Source: a virus. From it: a stretch of 56,770 nucleotides of DNA. The stretch lies in IMG/VR virus record IMGVR_UViG_3300032893_000054, positions 1 to 56,770 of that record; one strand, given 5' to 3'. Under the pieces are notes generated by a model. It made no database searches. It was not told where the DNA came from and saw nothing but the letters and a program-made list of their open reading frames with translations. Positions within the stretch are counted from its first letter, which is position 1. The number at the start of each line of letters is the position of its first letter. Positions 40,547 through 49,019 of this stretch are shown here, piece after piece. Both the position numbers and the translations under genes were made by a program.

Positions 40547-40764
40547 GCAGCAACATTAGCTATCGAGTTCGCTTGAAAGATAATCCCGACGAGATTCGTA
40601 TCGACGCGGAAGACGTTAACCTAGACTGCCCTTGCAGCGAGTTCAGCGGCGAGAGCTTGGAGAACATGACATGCTCGCACGAGAAGGCGTGGTTCAACTT
40701 CACGAAGGAGTCGATAACGGTAGCGGCAATCCCATACGCACAGATCGTCTACATAATCGACTGA
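40543..40764 (+). CDS. Small Cys-containing protein, 73 aa
   Basis: GTG start (GTGA overlap) reads MSSNISYRVRLKDNPDEIRI, then LDCPCSEF and MTCSHEKAW: Cys/His residues that may bind metal. AT-richer than its neighbours. Unknown. The following 120 bases hold only doubtful ORFs. Confidence 0.5.
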   Translation: MSSNISYRVRLKDNPDEIRIDAEDVNLDCPCSEFSGESLENMTCSHEKAWFNFTKESITVAAIPYAQIVYIID

Positions 40765-40885
40765 TCCGACAAGTGGTCGAATGGTATGTCCATGCGCGGC
40801 GTGTGGAACGAGAACGATGGCATCCTCGCAATCGTGGAGGGAATGCGCATCAGCGCAGAGTGCATGCGCGTAAGGTAGTAACCGA

Positions 40886-41782
40886 ATGAGAATCCTCTAC
40901 CTGAGTGACCACGGCGATCGCGCCGACTACCTGCGCGATTGCCTGTTCCACGGCCTGCGCACGCTGCTTGGCCCGGACGTCGTCGACGCGGATCGGCTGG
41001 ACGTCATGTACTCTGACTTCCCCGCTAACCACTCAATCTACGGTCGCGGCTTCTCCCTCTACCGCCTCCTGCCCGAGATCCCCGTGGACCGCACCGACAT
41101 CACCGGCAAGATCCGCACCCGCTACTTCGATCTCGTGATCTACGGGAGCATCCACCGCTGCCAATCCTTCCTACGCCTCGTCGCTGACACCTACGACGGT
41201 CGCAGCGTGTGTGCGATCGACGGGGAAGACCATCCGGGATATCTGCAGGGGTTAGGCATGCGCTACTTTAAACGCGAGCTTCATCACCCGCAGCCTGGCT
41301 GCCATCCCATCTCGTTCGCCATCCCCAAGGAGAAGATCCGCCCGCACCCCGCGCCCAAGACGCGCATCATGGCCCCCTGCGATCCCATCGACCGCACGAC
41401 CTACATCTACACGACCGAGTCCGCCTACTATCAGCAGTACGCCGAGTCCTACTACGGCCCGACGATGAGGAAAGCAGGATTTGATTGTATGCGCCACTAT
41501 GAAATCCTGTCCCAGTGGTGCATCCCCTACTTCCGCGTGCTGGAAGACCTCCCTGCTCCCATCTGCACCACGCTCCCGCGGCCGGAACTGAACCTCGCCA
41601 AGACGCTCATCGAATACTGGGCGCAGGACCGCTCGAACGACCGCATCCGCGCGCTGCTGCCTGCCCTGTGGGAGTCCCTCATCGATCCCGTGATGGCCGC
41701 CGTGCGCAGCCGCATGACCACCGAATCCCTCGCGACCTACGTGCTTGACACGATCGGCGTCCGCGCCAAGGAGTATGCCTGA
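40886..41782 (+). CDS. Glycosyltransferase-like protein (CgeB/GT-B type), 298 aa
   Basis: N-terminus MRILYLSDHGDRADYLRDCL has the first strand and loop of a GT-B fold. RYFDLVIYGSIHR and VCAIDGEDHPG resemble the family's middle motifs, and NAxY-type GPTMRKAGFDCMRHYE follows. The C-terminal helical part fits. No metal-binding DxD is expected for GT-B. It forms a module with the fusion enzyme before it and the GT-A enzyme after it. Confidence 0.6.
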   Translation: MRILYLSDHGDRADYLRDCLFHGLRTLLGPDVVDADRLDVMYSDFPANHSIYGRGFSLYRLLPEIPVDRTDITGKIRTRYFDLVIYGSIHRCQSFLRLVADTYDGRSVCAIDGEDHPGYLQGLGMRYFKRELHHPQPGCHPISFAIPKEKIRPHPAPKTRIMAPCDPIDRTTYIYTTESAYYQQYAESYYGPTMRKAGFDCMRHYEILSQWCIPYFRVLEDLPAPICTTLPRPELNLAKTLIEYWAQDRSNDRIRALLPALWESLIDPVMAAVRSRMTTESLATYVLDTIGVRAKEYA

Positions 41783-41783
41783 G

Positions 41784-42773
41784 ATGGACATCACCATCGA
41801 CCCTGCCCAGCTCTCCCGCTGCCGGTTGTGGATCCTGATCCCCGCCGCCGGCGACCGCATCCACGCGACCTTCGCCGCCTGCCTGATCAAGCTCCTCGGC
41901 ACCCTGCGCGTCCATGGCGTCTGGTACGAGCTCCGCTTCCTCCCCGGCGACTCCCTCGTGACCCGCGCACGCAACAACCTCGCTGACATCTTCCTCTCTC
42001 AATCCTCCTCCCCGGACACCGACTTCTCCCTGTGGCTCGACTGCGACATCCTGTTCAATCCAGACGATGTCCTCCAGCTCCTCGCCCTCGACCGTGACTT
42101 CCTCGCCGCGCCGTACACGCGCAAGGGCCTGCACTGGGACCGCATCATCGCGGCCTCGCAGCTCGGCTGGACCGCCGCCCAGATCTCCGCCGTCTCGGGC
42201 ACGCCCAACGTGAACTGGATCGCCAATCCCGTCCGCATCTTCGAGCCCATGCCGGTGCTCGAAGCCGGCTCCGGCTTCTGGTTAGTCAAGCGCAAAGTGT
42301 TCCAGCACCTGATCGACTTTGGCGCAGCCCCGCGCTACCGCCGCACCGTGGACGAGACCGCCCACTACGGCCGCGACTTCGCGCACGACTTCTTCCGCGT
42401 CGGCGTGTGGCCGGAAACGTCCGAGTACCTCTCCGAGGATTGGTGGTTCTGCCGCGAGTGGCGGCGCCTCGGCGGCACGCTCTACTGCTGCTTCTGGATG
42501 AAGACGCAGCACCTCGGCCTCTACCCGTTCCAGATGGACATGACCGCGATCTCAGCGCTACTCTCAGCGACAGGGGGATACATCAATGGCGAAACGCAAC
42601 CCGGCAAGCAACGCAGCAACGGCGACGCTCGACCCGGTGGAGAACATTCCACCATCACCGATGCAAACAGAAACGGAGACGGAGCTGCTGGACTCAGCGC
42701 CCTCCTCCAATCCCTCGCCGTCCCGCCCCATGAAGCAGCAGTCCCGCGCGATCCAGGCCCGTTGGGCGACTGA
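41784..42773 (+). CDS. GT-A family glycosyltransferase, 329 aa
   Basis: Start at ATG 41784, ten bases after AAGGAG; an upstream ATG (41775) is too close to the SD. WILIPAAGDRI starts the Rossmann-like half. SLVTRARNNLADIFL and FSLWLDCDILF carry the DxD-type metal/nucleotide-sugar motif (DCD about residues 82-84), followed by FNPDDVLQLL. Then AGSGFWLVKRKVFQHL and EDWWFCREWRRLG match acceptor and catalytic regions of phage GT2-like enzymes. The last 60 residues are low complexity and overlap the next gene. Confidence 0.7.
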   Translation: MDITIDPAQLSRCRLWILIPAAGDRIHATFAACLIKLLGTLRVHGVWYELRFLPGDSLVTRARNNLADIFLSQSSSPDTDFSLWLDCDILFNPDDVLQLLALDRDFLAAPYTRKGLHWDRIIAASQLGWTAAQISAVSGTPNVNWIANPVRIFEPMPVLEAGSGFWLVKRKVFQHLIDFGAAPRYRRTVDETAHYGRDFAHDFFRVGVWPETSEYLSEDWWFCREWRRLGGTLYCCFWMKTQHLGLYPFQMDMTAISALLSATGGYINGETQPGKQRSNGDARPGGEHSTITDANRNGDGAAGLSALLQSLAVPPHEAAVPRDPGPLGD

Positions 42774-43176
42774 GTCCGCGACCGAGGCAGACCTGCGATC
42801 TCACTTCGAATCGCTGCCCCTCGACCGCGCGCTCGCGCTCCTGGCGGTGATGCGGCGCAACTGTACCACCGCCGGCGAGATCATCAACTCGCGCATCAAC
42901 GCGCCCGGGGACCAGCGCTGCGCCACCTGTGGCACCACGCTCGCCGACTTCAAGAAGCGCGGCAAGCCGGACTGGTGGCTGAACCGTCCCTACTACGACA
43001 AGGACGACCGCAACATCATCCACGTCGCGCACTATTGCTCCGCCGCGTGCGTGTCCCTTGAAAACAATAAGACTCAGGGCGTCCGTGGCATCGCCGACCG
43101 CGGCATGCTGCCCGGCGATAATCCGAAGAACCACCCACGCACGCACCCGGCGCAGGCCGCCGCGGCCAAGGAGTAG
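42586..43176 (+). CDS. Zinc-finger protein overlapping the glycosyltransferase 3' end, 196 aa
   Basis: ATG 42586 follows GGGGGATACATCA, so 188 bases are read in two frames. Residues 1-60 are Pro/Ser/Thr-rich. Then comes a helix (LPLDRALALLAVMRRN), and CATCGTTLADFKKRGKPDWW with HYCSAACV, a four-Cys zinc site. Later starts (42661, 42730) have no SD. Role unknown; it precedes the terminase region. Confidence 0.55.
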   Translation: MAKRNPASNAATATLDPVENIPPSPMQTETETELLDSAPSSNPSPSRPMKQQSRAIQARWATESATEADLRSHFESLPLDRALALLAVMRRNCTTAGEIINSRINAPGDQRCATCGTTLADFKKRGKPDWWLNRPYYDKDDRNIIHVAHYCSAACVSLENNKTQGVRGIADRGMLPGDNPKNHPRTHPAQAAAAKE

Positions 43177-43181
43177 CCGCC

Positions 43182-43430
43182 ATGGACCGCCCTGTACTTT
43201 ACCGGGTCGAAAGCGCGGAGCACGTGGTCCGGGTGATGCTTGGGCCGCTGTCCGTCATGGAGGTGTGTGAAGTCTGCTACCGCCAAGGGGTGATCGCGGC
43301 TGTCCACCCTGCCGCGCAGGCGCACGCGGGCAGCCCGCACTTCAAACCTTATCAGCCGACGCCGGAATCCCTGCGACGCACCGCGGATCGGATGGAGCAG
43401 GAGCTGAAGCGGACGGGGGAGACAGAATAG
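43182..43430 (+). CDS. Small protein, 82 aa
   Basis: MDRPVLYRVESAEHVVRVML, then VCEVCYRQG (CxxC) and a charged C-terminal helix (LRRTADRMEQELKRTGE). Possibly zinc-binding. Ends just before the homing endonuclease gene, where base composition drops sharply in GC. Confidence 0.5.
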   Translation: MDRPVLYRVESAEHVVRVMLGPLSVMEVCEVCYRQGVIAAVHPAAQAHAGSPHFKPYQPTPESLRRTADRMEQELKRTGETE

Positions 43431-43432
43431 CT

Positions 43433-43978
43433 ATGGAACCTACTAGCATTGATTGGGCACAATTAGCGGCTTACATAGACGGCGAAGGTGCGATCATTAT
43501 TCTGCGTCGAGCTGGGTTGATGGGATACAAAAATCCTTACTATCAACTTCGACTAGTTGTGTCGAACACCGATAGGCGACTCATCGACTGGATTGTGGCT
43601 ACGTTTGGTGGACATATTAGCACACGAAAAAATGGATACGGCTTCCATCCCTATTGGGAGTGGAGAACTCAGAGCGGTAACGCTGAAGCTATCTTGCGTG
43701 GCTGCTTACCCTACTTCCACATAAAAAGGGAACAGGCTGATATAGCGTTGCAATTTAGAGACACCTTTAACAAGCGTGGACTTAATGCAGGCATACCTCC
43801 GGAAATAGTAGCCCTCCGCGATTCTCTTGGGGAGGGGCTTAAATTATGCCGCAAGCGATTCTTGGCGGAGCGTACGACGCTGCAGGATGCAGAACAGATG
43901 AAAAGGGCTAACCACATAACGAATCTCAATGCCTTGAAACGGAGACACAACACACGTGTTGAATCTGGACAACTTTGA
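43433..43978 (+). CDS. LAGLIDADG homing endonuclease next to terminase, 181 aa
   Basis: LAAYIDGEG at residues 11-19 is the LAGLIDADG motif with its catalytic Asp/Glu end. DWIVATFGGHIS and YWEWRTQSGNAEAILRGCLPYF follow as in single-motif enzymes that act as homodimers. Paralogue of the gene at 52204. Free-standing, AT-rich, with rare codons compared with its neighbours. It overlaps the first 23 bases of the terminase gene. Expected to cut an allele lacking it and to be copied by repair. Confidence 0.85.
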   Translation: MEPTSIDWAQLAAYIDGEGAIIILRRAGLMGYKNPYYQLRLVVSNTDRRLIDWIVATFGGHISTRKNGYGFHPYWEWRTQSGNAEAILRGCLPYFHIKREQADIALQFRDTFNKRGLNAGIPPEIVALRDSLGEGLKLCRKRFLAERTTLQDAEQMKRANHITNLNALKRRHNTRVESGQL

Positions 43979-45719
43979 GAAGTTTTGTGCGCGCCTAAAA
44001 ATAAAGCATCGTGATCATGGAGGAATGGTCCCGTTCCTGTTCAACCCCTCCCAGCGCAAGATCATGGAGAAGGTGCGGCGCCACCAGTCCAAGCGCCGCC
44101 ACCTGTGGCTGATCTTCCTCAAGGCCCGCCGCCTTGGGATCTCCGTGTGGTCCTCGGCGCTCTCGAACGCACACTGCCTGCAGAAGGTGAATGCCAATGC
44201 CAAGCTCGTCGCCCAGCTCTCGGAAACGTCCAAAGCCATGTACGACCAGTGTGGGGAGTTCGCGGACCAGTTGCCAATGCGCCTGCCGCCCAGAACGCAA
44301 CGTGAAATGTACTTTCCACATTCTGGTGGAATTTCTAAACTCTCACGCGCCACAGCTAAGACAGTCATCGGAGGTAGGGGACTTACTCACTCTTTCCTCC
44401 ACCTCACGGAAGCCGCGTTCTATCCGGGCGAGGACTCATTTATATCGCTACTCAACACAGTATCAGCGGCTGATCCAGATAATGTAGTCGTCATCGAAAC
44501 CACCGCTAACGGCATTGAAGGCCCCGGCCAGGCCTACCACGACTACTGGAAGGCCGCCGAAACCGAGGACAACGAATTCCTCGCGATCTTCCTCCCGTGG
44601 TGGGAAGACCCGGCCTCTCGCCTGCCCGACGCCCTAGCCGAGGACGCCCCTGCCGACGACTACGAGCGCTGGCTGATGTCCGAGTTCAAGTGCTCCCGCG
44701 GCCAGATCGCGTGGTTCCGCTCCACCCTCGAAACGAAGTGTGGCGGCTCGATCTACAAGTGGCGTCAGGAGTACCCCGCCACGCCCGACGAAGCCTTTAT
44801 CTCCTCCGGCGAGCCCATCTTCGATCACGAGGAACTCGAATACATGCGCCAATCCTGCTGCGACCCGATCGCGCTCGGCGATATCCTCGGGCCACCCTCG
44901 GATATGTTCTTCATGGAGCGCCGCAACGGGCCGCTCGCGCTCTGGGAGAAGCCGCAGCCCCTGACCCACTACTTCGTCGGCGTCGACGCGGCCAAGGGCG
45001 TCGAAGAGGGAGACTTCGCAGCTATCGTCGGCTGGAACGCGGAGACCGGTGAGCAGGCATTCCGCTACGCTGGCCGCGTGGGCCCGGAAGCCCTTGCCGA
45101 GAAGGTGAACTATCTATGCCGCTGGTACAACAAGGCGATGGTGAACGTGGAGGTGACCGGTGGATGGGGATACATCGTCGTCAAAGCGCTGCGCGACCAG
45201 TTCCACTATCCGAACCAGTACCTATGGAGGTCTCGCGATGACAAGCCGGACACCAAGCCGCGTCAGGCTCTGGGCTGGGAGACTACTGACCGCACTCGGC
45301 AAATGCTGTTTAACGTATTCCGTACGGCTCTCAGGAACTCCCTCCCAAAGCACTACGGAGATGGAGTTCCGGTACAGAGACGGGAGATCATCGTTAAAGA
45401 TATTCAACTCTACTCTCAGTGCTCCAAGGCCCAATCCGACATCGGCTTTCGCTGGCGCGTCCTCAAGGGCCACGACGACATCGCCATGGCCGCGTGGCTC
45501 GGCTGGATCGCACTGGCTCACTACCACATCCCGCATCCGGACGTGCGCCTCGTAGCCTCCACGATGGAGCAGCGCGAGCCGCGCCTCCCGCTCACCGTCC
45601 AGGACTCCCCTGAAACCACCGCCGCAGGCGTGATCGGCATGACCTCCGAGCGTCACCTGCGCCGCGTGCTAAACTACGGTCGCAACCGCGCTGGCGACGA
45701 CCGACTGAAAGGGATCTGA
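43956..45719 (+). CDS. terL: Terminase large subunit, 587 aa
   Basis: ATPase: KARRLGISV (56-64) is the adenine/Walker A region, FLHLTEAAF (147-155) Walker B with Glu152, and ETTANG (181-186) motif III. YPATPDEAFISSG is a typical terminase linker. Nuclease: VGVDAAKG (Asp344) and a C-terminal GHDDIAMA with paired Asp. It packages DNA at the portal. Start GTG 43956; the N-terminal region aligns with the usual 'F...LkIk...G...pF.fNPsQ' opening, so the overlap with the endonuclease gene is real. The first ~75 bases and patches near 44310-44520 and 45290-45420 are AT-rich. Confidence 0.9.
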   Translation: MLNLDNFEKFCARLKIKHRDHGGMVPFLFNPSQRKIMEKVRRHQSKRRHLWLIFLKARRLGISVWSSALSNAHCLQKVNANAKLVAQLSETSKAMYDQCGEFADQLPMRLPPRTQREMYFPHSGGISKLSRATAKTVIGGRGLTHSFLHLTEAAFYPGEDSFISLLNTVSAADPDNVVVIETTANGIEGPGQAYHDYWKAAETEDNEFLAIFLPWWEDPASRLPDALAEDAPADDYERWLMSEFKCSRGQIAWFRSTLETKCGGSIYKWRQEYPATPDEAFISSGEPIFDHEELEYMRQSCCDPIALGDILGPPSDMFFMERRNGPLALWEKPQPLTHYFVGVDAAKGVEEGDFAAIVGWNAETGEQAFRYAGRVGPEALAEKVNYLCRWYNKAMVNVEVTGGWGYIVVKALRDQFHYPNQYLWRSRDDKPDTKPRQALGWETTDRTRQMLFNVFRTALRNSLPKHYGDGVPVQRREIIVKDIQLYSQCSKAQSDIGFRWRVLKGHDDIAMAAWLGWIALAHYHIPHPDVRLVASTMEQREPRLPLTVQDSPETTAAGVIGMTSERHLRRVLNYGRNRAGDDRLKGI

Positions 45720-45720
45720 C

Positions 45721-46194
45721 ATGGCCCCCCGCAACCCCTTCGCCTTCCTCGACTCCGAGTCCCCCCGCAACCGGATCTATCTCTTCCTGCTCGCCCTCCT
45801 GCGCAAGCAGCCTTCCGGCGAAGTCACACTCTCCCTCGAAGACCTGACCTCAGTCGAAGAAGGCGCCTCCTTCCACACAATACCCGATGACAAAGGCACC
45901 TCCCTCGTGCTACGATTCGCCCGAAGGGGCGCTGAGGCGTACTTCCTCACGCCGGAGGATCAGCCATCTCCGCCAGCGACGAGACGAACGGCTCGAACTA
46001 CCCAGTTGGCGGTCCCACCGTCACCGGAACTGGACTCTTCGTCACCTCCCCGCCACGCGATCCACGACGACCTCGACCTCGCCCTGCGCGAGGAGGAGAT
46101 GGCGACGCGCATGACCACAGCGCAGCGCCAGCGGACCCAGCAGGCCCGGGCCGCAGCCGGAGCGATGCCGTGGCGCACGGAACGCCCCCAGTAA
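45721..46194 (+). CDS. Unknown protein, 157 aa
   Basis: MAPRNPFAFLDSESPRNRIY, then strands (GEVTLSLEDLTSVEEG, GTSLVLRFARRGAEAYFL) and a long disordered Pro/Thr-rich, then acidic-helical tail. Ends MPWRTERPQ. It sits directly behind terL. No family recognised. Confidence 0.5.
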   Translation: MAPRNPFAFLDSESPRNRIYLFLLALLRKQPSGEVTLSLEDLTSVEEGASFHTIPDDKGTSLVLRFARRGAEAYFLTPEDQPSPPATRRTARTTQLAVPPSPELDSSSPPRHAIHDDLDLALREEEMATRMTTAQRQRTQQARAAAGAMPWRTERPQ

Positions 46195-46487
46195 CCGGCG
46201 ACGCCGCAGCCGACCGCCTCACAGCCCTCCAAGTCTTCGAGCGCCTCTCGCGCGCGTTCGCGACCGGCTTCGACGAGTCCGAACCGCAGGCCTACGGCAA
46301 CCTCCTGCGCGACCTCATGGACAACTCCGCCCTGCTCGTCTCCGGCGGCCTGATGTCGGCCAAGGAAGTCCTCGACAAAATTGAGGATCTCCAACAACAC
46401 ATCCGCAAGTCCGGCACGTCTGGCAAGTCCATGACCGACATCTTCCAGTCGTGGCTCAACGATCCCACTCCCCCGGAGGCTGCCTGA
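46170..46487 (+). CDS. Helical protein, 105 aa
   Basis: GTG start inside the previous gene (25-bp overlap). Almost wholly helical: ALQVFERLSRAFATGFDESE, LLRDLMDNSALLV and EVLDKIEDLQQHIRK. Possible small virion or terminase accessory protein; unknown. Confidence 0.5.
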   Translation: MAHGTPPVTGDAAADRLTALQVFERLSRAFATGFDESEPQAYGNLLRDLMDNSALLVSGGLMSAKEVLDKIEDLQQHIRKSGTSGKSMTDIFQSWLNDPTPPEAA

Positions 46488-46672
46488 TGCCTCAGCTCCA
46501 ACGCGTAGTCGACTATCTCGCTCGTACGATGGACGGCGACCACGACCGCTTCCACGCTTACCAGATATGCAAGACGCTGGAGTACAGCCTCGACTCCCCG
46601 ACTCCAGCCACCCGCGCCGCCTTCGCTGACGCTCACGCATGGTGGCTGCAGCACACGCGGAGGGCCGCCTGA
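46487..46672 (+). CDS. Small helical protein, 61 aa
   Basis: TGATG coupling to the upstream stop. MPQLQRVVDYLARTMDGDHD with a Trp-rich end (AHAWWLQHTRRAA). Unrecognised, in the terminase-portal gap. Confidence 0.5.
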   Translation: MPQLQRVVDYLARTMDGDHDRFHAYQICKTLEYSLDSPTPATRAAFADAHAWWLQHTRRAA

Positions 46673-46863
46673 TGTCGCGCCTCATCGCCCGCCACGGCGT
46701 CATCGAGTGCCCGGTCTGCGACGTCCGTCTGCTCACGCTGATCGAGTGGGACCGCCGGCTGGCCCTGATGCAGCATCCCGTGACTCCGATGTGCTGCTTC
46801 GGTAACCTCAAGTTTCGAGTCAACCGCCTGAACGGCGACGCGGAGATCATCCATGAAGCGTAA
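46672..46863 (+). CDS. Small zinc-ribbon protein, 63 aa
   Basis: TGATG coupling. CPVCDVRLL and MCCFGN provide four Cys for zinc. Short basic C-terminal part. Role unknown. Confidence 0.5.
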   Translation: MSRLIARHGVIECPVCDVRLLTLIEWDRRLALMQHPVTPMCCFGNLKFRVNRLNGDAEIIHEA

Positions 46864-46963
46864 TCCCCAGAAGTACACCTTCCACCGCGCTGCATCTCGT
46901 CCCCGAGGGCGCAGCGGTAACGGTCGTGTCTCGGCGCCAGCACGCCACCGGAGGCGGTACTGA
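46853..46963 (+). CDS. Very basic peptide, 36 aa
   Basis: ATG within the last codons of the upstream gene. MKRNPQKYTFHRAASRPRGR ... RHRRRY contains 13 Arg/Lys. It belongs to the set of tiny basic proteins in the head region; DNA binding is inferred from charge. No SD stands out, so translation would rely on coupling. Confidence 0.4.
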   Translation: MKRNPQKYTFHRAASRPRGRSGNGRVSAPARHRRRY

Positions 46964-46964
46964 G

Positions 46965-47147
46965 ATGCCCCGCCCCGTCCCACTCCCCTCCACCGACTAC
47001 GGCTCCCCCGACGAGGAGACCAACCGCGTGTTCCGCCGTAAGCAGGGCACGCTGCCCGGCACGCGCGTCGGCATCCCCGGGCGCTCGGACTCGCCACAAC
47101 GCAGCGACGGCTCATGGAGGCCCGGTCCCATAAAGCGCAATGGCTAA
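46965..47147 (+). CDS. Small disordered protein, 60 aa
   Basis: ATG one base after the previous stop, with GGAGG ten bases upstream. Pro/Ser/Arg-rich (MPRPVPLPSTDYGSPDEETN ...GSWRPGPIKRNG), no fold visible. Overlaps the portal start by 8 bp. Confidence 0.45.
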   Translation: MPRPVPLPSTDYGSPDEETNRVFRRKQGTLPGTRVGIPGRSDSPQRSDGSWRPGPIKRNG

Positions 47148-48822
47148 CCTCGCCCTCATCACGTCGCGGAAATCGGCAGACTACTACTCCCCCATCTCGA
47201 AACATTTAGACGAGTGGCAGCGCCTATCCCGCGACTACCGCGACCAGAAGCTCGGCAAAAACTGGTTCGACGAGGTCGAGGCCTTCTACCAACTGACCGA
47301 GGGCGGCGACCCGCTCCCTTCCTTCCGCCCGCAGGTGCGCGTTCCCCAGCTCCAAGTCCTGATGATGCACGAGGCCAACGACCTCTCGGAGACCTCCCCG
47401 CGCCCCTACATCGTAGACATCGAGCGCGGCCAGCGCGACTCCGAGCGGGAGAAGGCCCTCCAGGCCGCATGGCGACTCGCCCAAGTCAACTATCACTCCA
47501 TGTTCACCACGCTCATGTCGCTCTTCAGCGGCATGTGCCCGATGCAGGTCGGCTACGACCCGGACGCGCGCCAGGGACGCGGCGCCGTGTGGACCAAGAT
47601 GCGCGATCCCCGCACCTTCGACTGCGACCCGGCTGCCGACTATACCTGCAACTGGTCGTGGATCATGTTCGAGGATCGCGAGCATCTCGAAAAGGTGAAA
47701 TCCGATTGGGGCGCCGCCGCCTCCCAAGTCCGTCCGCGTGTCTCCGGCAAGTCCGTCTCTCCGATGCTCGGCGACTCCGCCTACGGCGTTGACATGCCCT
47801 CCGGCCCGATGTCGATGGTGCCCGGCCTCCCGCGCGGCCACGCGATCCCCTCCGACAACCGGGTCCGCGTCCGGCGCTGCTACCTGCTCGACTACACCCG
47901 CGAACAAGTGGAGTCCCACACGCTCCCCTCCGGCGCGATGGTGCCTGCTGACTTCTCTTGGCGCTACCCGAACGGCCGCATGATCGTCGAGTGCGAAGGC
48001 TACACGCTGTTCGACGGCGACAACCCATACCCGCTGCGCATGTTCCCCGCGGTCCCCTTCTGGTCGACCCTCCCCCTCTACGGCGTATGGACGGTCCCGG
48101 CGATCCGCTACTCCAAAGACCTGCAGAACGTGGCTGAGCGGCTCTACACCAACGTGTTCGAGAACGTCGTCCGCCTCAACAATGGCGTATGGTTCATCGA
48201 CGAGCGTACGGGCATCGACCCGGAATCCTTCGGTGGCATGCCGGGCGAGGTGCAGATCATCAACGCCAACTCCCCCGCGCCGACAATGGTCAGCCCACCG
48301 CAGATGCCGCAACAGATGACGCAGTTCCCCCAACTCCTCCTCGACAAACAGAAGGAGCTCCAAGGCTTCACCGACGCGCGCGCGGGCAAGCCGGGCGCAG
48401 GCAACATCTCCCCGGAACTGTTCGACTCCTCCGTGATCCGCTCGCAAGGCGTGACCCAGCTCCGCGGCCGCCTGAACTCTGTCTCCTACCAGCGCCTGGG
48501 CGAGCTCCTGTTCTACACCATGGCCCGCTTCCAGCCGACGCAGACCATGCACACCAAGACCTCCGCGGGCTACGACGCGATCAAGTGGCAATCGACCAAC
48601 CGTCCGGACCAGTTCGACTTCGAGCTCGACACGGCCTCGATCCTCCCGTTCTCGCAGGCCATGCTGCGCAAGATGGCGCCGGAGCTGCGCAAGGCTGGCC
48701 TGCTCGACGTGCACACGACTCTCGAAACGCTGGAGTTCCCCGACGCCGAGAAGATCGCTACCAACCTCGAACAGGAGCAGGCCCTCGCCGCCCTCGCGAA
48801 ATCCAAAGGAGCGCGCAAGTGA
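47140..48822 (+). CDS. Portal protein, 560 aa
   Basis: Size, place after terL and before scaffold/capsid, and pattern all fit: a Trp/Tyr-rich N-terminus (KHLDEWQRLSRDYRDQ), MHEANDLSETSPRPYI, then VWTKMRDPRTFDCDPAA and WIMFEDREHLE in the body. NNGVWFIDERTGID ... IINANSPAP follows in the stem/wing region, and a long C-terminal helical part (SQAMLRKMAPELRKAGL). The dodecameric ring is the packaging channel and anchors the adaptor. Its residues ~351-380 are mimicked by the small gene at 38382. Confidence 0.8.
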   Translation: MANLALITSRKSADYYSPISKHLDEWQRLSRDYRDQKLGKNWFDEVEAFYQLTEGGDPLPSFRPQVRVPQLQVLMMHEANDLSETSPRPYIVDIERGQRDSEREKALQAAWRLAQVNYHSMFTTLMSLFSGMCPMQVGYDPDARQGRGAVWTKMRDPRTFDCDPAADYTCNWSWIMFEDREHLEKVKSDWGAAASQVRPRVSGKSVSPMLGDSAYGVDMPSGPMSMVPGLPRGHAIPSDNRVRVRRCYLLDYTREQVESHTLPSGAMVPADFSWRYPNGRMIVECEGYTLFDGDNPYPLRMFPAVPFWSTLPLYGVWTVPAIRYSKDLQNVAERLYTNVFENVVRLNNGVWFIDERTGIDPESFGGMPGEVQIINANSPAPTMVSPPQMPQQMTQFPQLLLDKQKELQGFTDARAGKPGAGNISPELFDSSVIRSQGVTQLRGRLNSVSYQRLGELLFYTMARFQPTQTMHTKTSAGYDAIKWQSTNRPDQFDFELDTASILPFSQAMLRKMAPELRKAGLLDVHTTLETLEFPDAEKIATNLEQEQALAALAKSKGARK

Positions 48823-49019
48823 CTCCCCCTGCCCTACCGCATCCCGATTGGCGCGGCCAGTGGCTCTCGGTCCACGATCTCGCCGCCATCATAGGCAAGT
48901 CCTACTTCAACGTCTACCACTTGATCCAACAGGACACGCAGGGCCTCTCCATCCTGCGCTGCGGCGGCCGCATCTGGGTGCGTATCGATCCCAGCATCTA
49001 CGACGCGCTCGTCTCCTGA
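48819..49019 (+). CDS. Small HTH DNA-binding protein, 66 aa
   Basis: GTG start overlapping the portal stop. WLSVHDLAAIIGKSYFNVYHLIQ then LRCGGRIWVRID is a MerR/excisionase-like winged HTH with a C-terminal wing. Small HTH proteins in packaging modules can be terminase small subunits. I could not find another terS candidate, so this is a weak suggestion. The 80 bases after it carry no gene. Confidence 0.55.
   Translation: MTPPALPHPDWRGQWLSVHDLAAIIGKSYFNVYHLIQQDTQGLSILRCGGRIWVRIDPSIYDALVS

Noticed and set aside
40786-40878. 30-codon ORF (MSMRGVWNENDGILAIVEGM...) in the gap before the second glycosyltransferase
   Set aside because: No SD, and another frame through the same gap ends with an ATGA overlap on the next gene; I cannot choose between them, so neither is listed.
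47224-48714. Long minus-strand open frame (about 496 codons) opposite the portal gene
   Set aside because: Arg/Gly/Val/His-rich translation typical of the antisense of a GC-rich gene; the portal frame on the plus strand has clear family features.
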